A stretch of 64,000 bases of DNA from Areca catechu (Eukaryota > Streptophyta > Magnoliopsida > Arecales > Arecaceae): NCBI GenBank assembly GCA_021397845.1, contig CM038045.1:145968638-146032637 (forward strand), read 5' to 3'. How positions within the stretch are numbered: the first letter of the stretch is position 1; the number at the start of each line of letters is the position of its first letter. Position numbers and translations under genes: made by a program. Shown piece by piece: positions 55,838-64,000 of the stretch. The notes below the pieces were generated by a model. The model searched no databases. It was not told the DNA's origin and saw only the letters and a program-made list of their open reading frames with translations.

Positions 55838-57046
55838 GCAACAAGGTCAGGCACACCTTATTAGTCTCACCCAAACCCAACCCAATTTAATCATGGATCC
55901 CAATTTTGAGACCTTCCTTAGGACCTACACTGAACAATGTAACCCAAATGAACCATAAGTTTGATCGACTGGACAACGATTAGGAAACCTAGAGAAAACT
56001 AGAAAGATCCATCTTGAACCTAAATTTGAAACACACCCTAACCCATTCTTAGAGCCCAACCCTAGGAGAGCCCCACACTAGGACCAAATATGGGAGACTA
56101 ACCATAAGAGACTCAGTTATAATTTCATAGACCAGGATGAGAGAGCCACCAGGTACATTAGGTTAGAAGCACCTACCTTTGGTGGTGATCTTGATCTTGA
56201 GGATTATTTTGATTGGGAAGAAAGTATGGATCTGTATTTTGAGAGAGAACTAGTATCTAATGAAAGAAAATTTATGTTTGCTAAGCTTAAATTAGTATGC
56301 CAGGCTAGGATTTATTGGGATGATGTTGAAAGAATAATCAAACGAAGAAGAGAATACCCATAACTACCTGGGGTGACATGAAACTTAAACTTAGGGAAAA
56401 ATATCTACCCAGATCATATGGACCCAGCTCCTATGAACCCAGATCCATAACCCATAGGTCTGAACCTATATCCTATGAACCTAAGGAACCCATAACCCCT
56501 AGGTATCAATCTAATGCTAGTCAAGTTTCAATTAGTTGGCCAGAACCCATTAGGATTAGTGCACCTTATCAAAAATTAGGATCTAGTCAAATCCACTCGA
56601 GTCGACCCATTCCTTAGCAGAGTCGACCCAATTCTTTCCAGAGCTGACTCAACCCTAATGCGAGCCGACCTACCCCTACTAGTCCAGATCCTAGATAATT
56701 TTTCCTTAACCAACATACTTCTACTACCCTATTGGTTCACAAAGATAACATTAAAGAAGAAGTTTATGAAGCTAATGTGAACTTAGTGGATGAGTATGAG
56801 GGAGAAGAAGAAATACATATGACTGACCCAGAATTAGCTGACCCGGTAGACACCCAAACTGAAGCCAGTCCAAAGTTAGTTGACCATGACTATACCCTGA
56901 TTGAAACTCTACTAGTAGGACCCTTAGAAAAAGAGACCCATAAGGAGCCTAACCCTCCTACTAGGACCTTACCTAAGGAAACACTAGAAGAGACTCAAGT
57001 CATAGAGCCTAAATTCAAGAACCAAAGGAAATCAGTGAGGACTTGA
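55838..57046 (+). pseudogene. gag: TE-8 gag remnant and acidic spacer
   Basis: It opens M-A-T-R-S-G-T-P-Y and meets a stop after nine codons. The gag core is partly present (FERELVSNERKFMFAKLKLV and CQARIYWDDVER near 56235-56330), and at LREKYLPRSYG it jumps to a Pro, Ser and Tyr rich repeat region. No CCHC knuckle follows. The acidic spacer EEVYEANVNLVDEYEGEEE lies in an open stretch from 56732 to 57046. Broken by several stops. Confidence 0.8.
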
Positions 57047-57462
57047 TTTTCTCAAACCATCACCCTCGGGAAATGTTCACTCCATCAGTCCTAATTGAAG
57101 AACTTTTTCCTGAAATTCTTGACTCGTCCTTTCTTCAGGCTGACCCTTTATTCCCTGTAGGTGTGAATCTATGTCCAACCCTTAAGGTCAACCCCGTTAG
57201 TCTAGGACAATTCCCTAAACCCTTTTCTTATTTTTTTCCATACCAAGTCACCCTCGAATCCACTTCTTATTTTCTACCTTTTCCTAAAGCTTCCAATATT
57301 TCTAGAACCATTAGGTTACATTTTGTTGAGGTTAGTAAGTTACATACATCCTTTGACCCTATTAGATTTGCATCCTATTTCTGGAGAACCTTATGGCATC
57401 TATTAGGAGTTTATGTTAAGTTTTCATCTGCATGTCACCCACCAACCAAGGGTCAAGCATAG
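57043..57462 (+). pseudogene. TE-8 integrase-core remnant
   Basis: This open stretch of 139 codons includes TSYFLPFPKASNISRTIR, LHFVEVSKLHTSFDPIRF, ASYFWRTLWHLLGVYVKFSS and ACHPPTKGQ. Of all the remnants here it is the closest to a real integrase core: HPPTKGQA against HPQTDGQTE, and ASYFWRTLWH against TSYFWKTLWH of TE-1. DRD has become DPI and the catalytic Glu is lost. It therefore anchors the interpretation of the TE-3, TE-5 and TE-6 versions as integrase derivatives. Confidence 0.82.
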
Positions 57463-57599
57463 AATTGAAATTAAGGACTTAAATAGATAATAAATAAATA
57501 AATAAATTTTCTTTACTAATAATGCATAGTGAGTCTATTAGACATTTGCAAAGTCATATGCACAACACATTCAAGAATTGCATAAGAATCATATAAATA

Positions 57600-58140
57600 T
57601 ATGGCTGATACTAAAAGAAGACTCAAGAAATACAATGAAGGAGACTTTGTCATGGTTAAACTATGACCTGAATGGTTCCCATCTAGAATCATGAAAAAGT
57701 TACATGCCCATAGTAGTGGACCATACAAAGTGATTAGGAAAATTGGGTCTAATGCCTATGTACTCGAGTTACCACCTGAACTAGGTATTAGTCCAACTTT
57801 CAACGTTTCAGACCTTATTGAGTATAGGGAGCCAACGTTGATTCCTAGTGAGCCATTGGGCCTAATCCAATCCTTAAGAGTGAACCAACCCAAGTGTGTC
57901 CACCAGCCATACCACCAGCCCGGAGAGACAAGATCGAGCGAATCTTGGATGACAAGATCATCGCTATTTGGAGCAAAGATTACCAGCAGTATCTTGTTCA
58001 TTGCAAGGATGACCTGAGACTGATGATTCTTGGATGACCAGAGAGGACTTGTAGAGAGTTGACCCAGACTTGCTAGAGCGCTATCATAGTGACATTGACC
58101 CATACTCGATAAGGTCGATTTCCTCTCACCCGGGAAGAAT
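57600..58140 (+). pseudogene. TE-8 integrase C-terminus and chromodomain
   Basis: The sequence reads MADTKRRLKKYNEGDFVMVK, then a TGA, then the GPY/F module (MKKLHAHSSGPYKVIRKIG, SNAYVLELPPELGISPTFN and VSDLIEYREP). The chromodomain (ERILDDKIIAIWSKDYQQYL, about 57940-58000) is frameshifted afterwards. The purine tract CACCCGGGAAGAAT precedes the 3' LTR. Confidence 0.85.
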
Positions 58141-58596
58141 TGGTGTGGACACCAAGACCAGAAAATATTGATAGGTTGAACCCACATCCTTGTGGATCAC
58201 CTGTGAATAAAGCCTTGAACCCAACCCCTTTTACCATGTAAATATTTTATTTTATTTTTAGTATTTTGGGTTAGTAGAGTTAGCCCCTTTTACCAACTGT
58301 AATTAGGATTTTATTATTTAGCCTTTTGGATAAACCCTTTTTACCACATTGATCAAAACTCAATTTATCGGTTGTGTCAAACCCTATTGGGCCAAACCCT
58401 GTTTACCAATTATTATTTTGTTACATGAGGTTAAGCCTTTTGATCAATTAATCAATTGGGCTTTAGTTATTTGGTTTTGAGTCTTGTAAAAATTAGTTAT
58501 TAAGTTTTGTACTACAAGGGAGACCCAATTGAAGACCCATGTGACTTCATGTGCATCCAATTAAAGACCCATGTGCTAGCCCAAGACAAGCCATGT
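58141..58596 (+). repeat. TE-8 3' LTR, truncated by TE-9
   Basis: It begins TGGTGTGGACACCA and follows the 5' LTR to GCCATGT, where TE-9 starts. The remaining part of the LTR would lie beyond the right end of the window. Confidence 0.93.
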
Positions 58597-60061
58597 TGTT
58601 GCCCAGGTGGCTTTTCCCAAGAGGGGGTTGAATTCGGAATTACAAAATTTCTTGCAAATATGTGCACAAGTAATTCCTTTTAGTGGTTGAGTGTTGTGTT
58701 AATCAGAATTAAGTGCAGAAGCTGAAAAGTAAGTAAAGCAGGACACAAACAAGACAAGTTTAGAGTGGTTCGGAGCAACCCAGCTCCTACGTCTACTACC
58801 CAAGTTCACCACTCGGGATTTCCACTATATCCTCCAAACCGGAATACAGTCAGATTATTTTTCAGCTCACAATCCCAACCTCTACACTTTGGTTTTGAAA
58901 GGGATCACCAAAGAAACCCAACACTAGGTTTTTACAGGCTCACCTAGAACCTCTACACTTGGTTTTAAGTAGGCTCACTAAAGAAACCTATTTGGTTTTT
59001 AAAAACAGGTTCACCAATAACCCAAGTATTCTAAGAGTAGAATGAAAAGCAACATAAATGACAAACTAAGTTGTCTGGTGGTTGCCAATGTAGCTTTAGT
59101 GAAGCTCAATTGAATGCCCTTCAATGTACTTCAATGGCTTCCTTGCTTTCCTCAAAAGTTGCTTCAAGCTTTTGATAAGAGTTGGTGAAGGCTTGAAGGC
59201 TGACTTCAAAGCTCAAGGGCTCTCTCTTCTTACTTCAATAAATATTCAATAAATGTTCAACAACTCATTAGTCTCTCTAAGGATGTTCTCATACCTCATT
59301 TATAGAGACTTCAACTGCCTTCCCTTGATTTTGAACATTGTAGACCGTTGGAAAGTGACAGGTTACCGTTGGAGCACTTTTGGAATTCAAAATCAGAAAT
59401 CTGGAACTAGTCGTTGGGAAGAGACCCTGACATTCCAGTCAGCTCAGACATCTTCGAGTCGGCTCGAATCAGGTTCGGGTCGACTGGGTTGAATACCAGT
59501 CAGCTAGGTTCCACAGTCGAGAAAATGGTTCACTCTGGATGGGTCGGCTAGGCTGAAATCTAGTCGGCTCAGATCCCTGAGGTTCTTAGAATATCTTCAA
59601 CCAAGTTCTGGATGAGTCGGCTGGGACTTGGTGCCAGTCGACTGGATATGCATGCCAGAGATTTTCTTTCTTGTGCCAGTGCCAGAGTCGGTTGGTTCCT
59701 CCATCCAGTCAGCTCGAGATTGGTTCTTCAGCCAGACCAATTCTATTCTCCAGAACTCACATGCTAAGCTTTGAAGACTTTCTTAAGATCTTCTTACAAT
59801 AATATCAAGAGAAATTAAAGCTTGAAAACTAGTAGAAGCAACCCTTTATCTTTAATTTAAATAGGAAAATTTTTTGTTGGGTTCTTCTTTACAAGATTCT
59901 AATTACTTACAACTCAACACAAAGAAATAAAGGTTGTAGGGTTTAAAAAATATGTCAAAGTAGTCATCCTACTAAAACTTATCAACCATTTGAAGAGTTG
60001 TTAGATAACCAAATACATACTCCAATGCTTTGTTATCATCAAAATCACTTCATGGTCAACA
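58597..60061 (-). repeat. TE-9 3' LTR
   Basis: In element sense it starts TGTTGACCATGAAGTG at 60061 and ends GGGCAACA at 58597, so the termini form TGTTG/CAACA. A TATA-like TATAAAT is read at 59304-59298. Between 59450 and 59730 it holds about ten copies of AGTCGGCT, AGTCGACT or AGTCAGCT-like motifs, comparable to the repeated short palindromes of Sirevirus LTRs. Confidence 0.88.
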
Positions 60062-60548
60062 ATCTCCCCTTTTTGATGAGAAAAACACTGGGCATAAAAA
60101 AAAATCTATTCTATTCACAAGTATAGATGTATATCATGGTAAGCATTTACACTTATTTGACGTATCACAATATTAACTGTATTATCAAATGAGTATCAAT
60201 GTATGCTATACAGTTATACACGAAGCTAATTTTATAAATTGTAAGTGTCAGAGAATAAGTGCTTGTGTGTATTAAGCAACATTAAGCATTGACAGTTAGA
60301 TATATAGTAGAGAGAAAAATAGTAATCATTGAAGCAAATTAAACATGCATTTCTCTCCCTTTTTATAAAATTTCTAATCAATGTGAATTTTCTCCCCTTT
60401 ATCATTTATTTGAACACTTCAGCAGAAAAGGTATGCAATATTCATTAAGCTCCCCCTGTCTAGTTAACTTTAGCAGTTCTATTCCAATTCTATTAAGTTT
60501 CTTTTTTCATGCACTTTATTGTATAATAGTTCTCCCCTTTTTGTCATC
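60062..60548 (-). other. TE-9 multiple polypurine tracts
   Basis: The main tract adjoins the LTR (minus strand AAAAAGGGGAGAT, 60074-60062). Further purine runs occur at about 60365-60351, 60401-60391, 60460-60448 (GACAGGGGGAGCT) and 60548-60531 (GATGACAAAAAGGGGAGA). Several tracts upstream of the 3' LTR are a described Sirevirus feature. The stretches between them are AT-rich and hold no gene. Confidence 0.8.
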
Positions 60549-60805
60549 AAATCAAAAAGTTATACAATTAAGCTCATATTTTAAGTAGATTGCGATTGTA
60601 TTAAGATTTGTTTGAGATAATTTAACCTTCTCAATTTAGAGAGAGAATCCTATTTTAAAAGAATATTAGAGAGTGTTAACAAGATAACAGAAGTACACAC
60701 ATGTGTCCAAAAGGATATTCATTGTATTTTTATTAAAAGATTCAGTACATTAAACATTACACAATCTTCAAAAAGTTTCTAGAAAGTACAGAAATTACCA
60801 AAGAC

Positions 60806-62700
60806 CTACTCACTATCAGATTCTTCCTTAGGTACATTGATAGGCATACTTGCACCATACCAAGAAGCAGGTCTAGGAGGTCTACTGGAAGATGCATGAG
60901 ATGGAGGTGCTCTAGGATGGTGAGAGGTGGTAGGACCCCTAGAGGAAATAAGAGGAGGATCATATAAAGGTCTAGTTCTAGTAGTGATCTCCAAAGTCCT
61001 AACAGTGCTACAGAGTGAAACAATCTCCATCCAGATTGCACCAAGTTGATTTTCCATGTCCTTGAGGCTTGTAGGTACCTTGTTCACAGCCTCTTTGACT
61101 TTACCAATTTCCTTTTGCATTGACAAAAGTTCAGAAGCTTGGACATTAGCAAAAGCTTCAGCAGATCCTCTTAGTCTTCCAAGTTCTGATATGATAATTC
61201 CAATGCCTTGTGTGTAGTCATCTGCCATTTGTCTTGTTTCTGCAATTGTTCCCATAGTGCATCTGACTTCATTCAACTCAGTTCTATACTCATTTAATGT
61301 TGCATCAACTGATTTCTTTATGGCTTCAGAACTAGAAGAAATAAGTTCTAGGATAGGTTGAAGTTCCACTTAAGGTATAGATCTTGAAGTTTTATTGCTT
61401 CAACTTTTCCTTGCAAACTTGTAACATGTTCTTCCAGTTGAGATAGTCTACTATCCACTGACTATTTTAGATCACCAAAAAGTGAAGTGATAGTCCCTAT
61501 TAGTGAATCTATCAAAGTCTTCATCTGATCTTCAATTTGCCTTGGATATTTAGAGGATGTGAAGCTGCAGGAGTGAAGTCTAGTAAAGGTATATCAGCTA
61601 TCATGAACTCAGGTGCAGGCATATCAAATTCAGGAAAGGTGCATCAGTCTCTTCAAAAGTGGCAGCAGGTTCAGGAATGAGAGATTCTGGTTCAGGTGCA
61701 GGTGCAGTAGAGGTTCCAGCTTTAGCAGTAGCAGTACCAGCAGTTTCTTCTTCATTTTCTTCTTCTTCGTCTTCACTGCTTGATCTACCAATTGCCCTAA
61801 TATTAGTTCCTTTCTTTCTCCAAACACCTTCAACTTGAATGTAACCCATTCTTTCTAGTGACTTGGAGGTGTAGATGTCAGTATGGTGCAAATCAACTCC
61901 ATCCTCACCTTCCAAATTCACTCTTTGGGATTTGAATAGTAGGGTTAACATCATTCCATAAGGTAAGCATGCCTTAGCCTTTCTGATAGTCTCCTTCATT
62001 TGCATAATGATAATATGAGATAAATTCACAGGAGTCTTTTCCATGATATGTTCCATAAGGCACAGGTCCTTCTCACTTACCCAATCAAACCTTCCAGTCC
62101 TTTACAAAAGATCCTACTAATGAAATTATGCAATAGCCTCATTTCAAGTGATAAAGTATTGGCAAAGACAGTTCCAATCCCACTGACATGTTCCTTGTTT
62201 AGGATGGTTCTCAAGGCCTTTTCTCTATCCTCAATTACTAGGTATTTCACCCCATCAATAGGTAAATCCAGTAGATTGTGCAGAACTTCTTCATTAATAA
62301 AAATTCTTCTTCCTTTAATTGTAGACTCTACATGATTTGTACCTACTCTCAAATTTTTATAAAATTTCTTAACAAGTGAGGGATAGGTTTTTTCGTTTAG
62401 AGAGCAAAATTTCCTCCAGCCCTGATCCTCAATCAAATCACCAATCTTCAACCCTATTTCCTTAATAAATTCAAAGATGATACGATAGCCAGAAGTTACC
62501 AGTCTTGTGGACATTGAAGGGATTTGACTTGGAGCAATTGGAGCAGCCCTTGCAGGTTCTTCCACAAGTTCTTCACGATGAATAGTGGCAGTCAGCTCTT
62601 CTTGACGCCTCTTAGTTCTTCTTTCCCTTTCCACGGACGGAGCCACCCACAAGAGCATTTCCTGGTAGCACGTTTAGGAGCTATTGCTAGGAAAGAGGAA
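60806..62700 (-). pseudogene. TE-9 env-like gene, interrupted
   Basis: Three open segments lie in order: 62658-62077, 62056-61601 and 61369-60806. The first has blocks such as FEFIKEIGLKIGDLIEDQGW, INEEVLHNLLDLPIDG and LRTILNKEHV. The next continues WVSEKDLCLMEHIMEKTPVN and LPYGMMLTLLF, then a Ser, Glu and Ala/Pro rich acidic region. The last is predicted coiled coil (ELSSMQKE-like heptads, then ENQLGAIWMEIVSLCSTVRT) followed by a Pro, Ser and His rich tail. One frameshift near 62080 and a stop near 61370 break it. Whether such plant genes ever encoded an envelope is unproven; position and coiled coil are the basis of the name. Confidence 0.72.
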
Positions 62701-63129
62701 GAGATGAGAGAATGGAGAGCTTAGAAGGGAGAGAGGAATATTTGGAATAGGATTAGGAGAGGAACAGATGGTTAGAAAGATGAGATGGAGGTTAGAAAGC
62801 TCAGAATGGGGTTTACGTCCCAAAATAAAAAAACTCAGGTGCGACAATCCAGTCGACTCGAAAAAGACCTAGAACGGCTCGAGCTGGCTAGGCCAGAACT
62901 CGTCCAAAACAACAGAATCCAGTCAACTCGGTTAAGAACCAGTTGACTCGAACAGGGAAATCAGGTTTTGGAAAATTCAATCACAAACCTAAGAGATTTT
63001 TGGAGAAAATTTCTAAGAAAATTTAGGCTCTATGATAGAGAATGAACTCAAGAGGTTCTCTAGATGATGTTTCCTTAAATTTGAAAGAATTAGATTAAAG
63101 AATTTAAAAAGGATCACAATGTCCTAATT

Positions 63130-64000
63130 CACTTCTAATTAGTTCAAACTTGTCTTGATTAAGTGGCTTAGTAAATATATCAGCTAATTGATCTTAGTAG
63201 GAACAAAATCAAGTACTATATCACCATTTAAAACATGATCTCTAATAAAATGATGTCTAATTTCAATGTGCTTAGTTCTAGAGTGTTGAATTGGATTCTT
63301 TGTCAATTGATAGCACTTGTGTTATCACATTTAATTGGAATTTTAGATTGTGATACACCAAAGTCTTCTAGTTGTTGTTTAATCCATAACACTTGAGCAC
63401 AACAACTACCAGCAACCACGTACTCAGCCTTAGCAGTGGACAAGGCTACAGTGTTTTGCTTCTTACAGTGCCATGAAATTAAATTCAACCCTAGAAATTG
63501 GCATGTACCGCTAGTGCTTTTTCTATCTATTTTACAACGAGCATAGTCAGCATCAGAAAATCCAATCAAATTCAGGGTAGAATGTTTAGAATACCAAATT
63601 CCTAATTACTTGTTGCTTTCAAGTATTTAATTATTCTCTTAACAGCAAGCATATGTTTTCTTTTGGGTGATGACTGAAATCTAGCACATACACATACACT
63701 ATATAATATGTCAGGTCTACTTGCAGTCAAATACGATAAGGATCCGATCATATCTCTATATAGCTTTTGGTCAACATTGGATCCATTTTCATCTTTGTCC
63801 AATCTGCAAGCTGGCTCATGGGTGTGCTCATTGATTTGCTACTCTCTATACTAAACTTTTTGATGATTTCTTTGATGTATTTGGCTTGGTTGATGAAGAT
63901 GCCTTCCTTTGTTTGTTTTACTTGAAGTCCAAGGAAGTAGTTTAGTTAGCCCATTAAGCTCATTTCAAATTCTTTATGCATAAGCTTAGCAAATTCTTTA
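63130..64000 (-). pseudogene. TE-9 reverse transcriptase C-terminus and RNase H
   Basis: The RT end reads LNYFLGLQVKQTKEGIFINQ and YIKEIIKKFSIESSKSMSTP near 63945-63830. Next come YRDMIGSLSYLTASRPDIL (about 63755-63700) and the RNase H: GFSDADYARCKIDRKSTSGT, SWHCKKQNTVALSTAKAEY and IKCDNTSAIN (63303-63560). These are classic copia motifs with the catalytic Asp and Glu in DADYA and AEY. A one-base loss near 63312 ends the frame, and the conserved HIEIRHHFIRDHV follows in another frame. An in-frame stop precedes LNYFLG. Confidence 0.92.

Larger units (their letters stand above)
53035..58596 (+). mobile_element. TE-8: RT-less chromovirus inserted in TE-7
   Basis: The 5' LTR is 53035-54771 and a partial 3' LTR is 58141-58596, cut by TE-9. 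The left flank is CCTGG (53030-53034); the right flank is not in the window. Inside are a primer site, a gag with its core shortened, an acidic spacer, an integrase-core remnant, the integrase C-terminus and a chromodomain, without RT or RNase H. It sits just after the TE-7 tandem repeats in both duplicates, so insertion came before the duplication. Confidence 0.93.
58597..64000 (-). mobile_element. TE-9: Sirevirus-type Ty1/copia element, 3' half
   Basis: On the minus strand, from the right edge inward: RT C-terminus, RNase H, an env-like region, several polypurine tracts, and the 3' LTR (60061 down to 58597). This gene order, with an extra gene after RNase H and repeated purine tracts, is the Sirevirus plan. 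The 5' half lies outside the window. It inserted into the TE-8 3' LTR; CATGT at 58592-58596 is the expected left target duplication. Stops and frameshifts are present in RT, RNase H and env-like parts. Confidence 0.9.

Noticed and set aside
60806..62658. Considered as a host gene with exons on the minus strand
   Set aside because: It sits between RNase H and the purine tracts of TE-9, where Sireviruses carry an env-like gene. The breaks look like a frameshift and a stop, not introns.

Overview
The window is plant nuclear DNA made almost entirely of nested LTR retrotransposons. I see no convincing host gene, tRNA, rRNA, CRISPR array or DNA transposon. The plant origin is inferred from the element types: chromodomain Ty3/gypsy elements primed by initiator tRNA-Met, a Tat-type Ty3/gypsy element with two RNase H domains, an Athila-like relic primed by tRNA-Asp, and a Sirevirus-type Ty1/copia element with an env-like region and several polypurine tracts. 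I cannot name the species. Nearly every coding region carries stops or frameshifts, so nothing here looks autonomous today.

Layout, left to right. (1) <1-8891, minus strand: TE-1, a chromovirus with gag, protease, RT, RNase H, integrase and chromodomain between two LTRs; its outer end lies beyond the left edge. (2) 8892-10310: Ty1/copia gag-protease relic. (3) 10311-11140: hairpin-rich LTR-like segment. (4) 11141-11308 and 22194-22771: one minisatellite (unit about 55 bp) split by TE-3. (5) 11309-22193: TE-3, a chromovirus block with three LTRs and two internal regions inside one near-identical 5-bp target duplication; neither internal region encodes RT. (6) 22772-37395: an old Athila-like element (TE-4) interrupted by two RT-less chromoviruses, TE-5 (23481-29081, plus) and TE-6 (30540-36732, minus; perfect CCCAA target duplication). 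(7) 37361-53887: a Tat element (TE-7) present as two direct tandem copies, each ending in the start of a chromovirus LTR. (8) 53035-58596: TE-8, another RT-less chromovirus, whose insertion into TE-7 preceded the duplication. (9) 58597 to the right edge, minus strand: TE-9, a Sirevirus inserted into the 3' LTR of TE-8.

How the parts relate. TE-1 has the complete domain set and shares with TE-3, TE-5, TE-6 and TE-8 the LTR terminus, the primer site, the gag N-terminus and the chromodomain tail. A TE-1-like relative is therefore the natural candidate for the trans-acting helper of the RT-less elements. The most interesting signal is that these RT-less elements keep the same compact design: gag fragment, acidic spacer, a catalytically dead integrase-core remnant, the integrase C-terminal domain, a chromodomain, and a tail that reads into the LTR. 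Their differences in the dead integrase segment look biased to third codon positions. A second theme is that many reading frames are broken at Gln or Trp codons by C-to-T or G-to-A changes, as expected in silenced, cytosine-methylated plant DNA.
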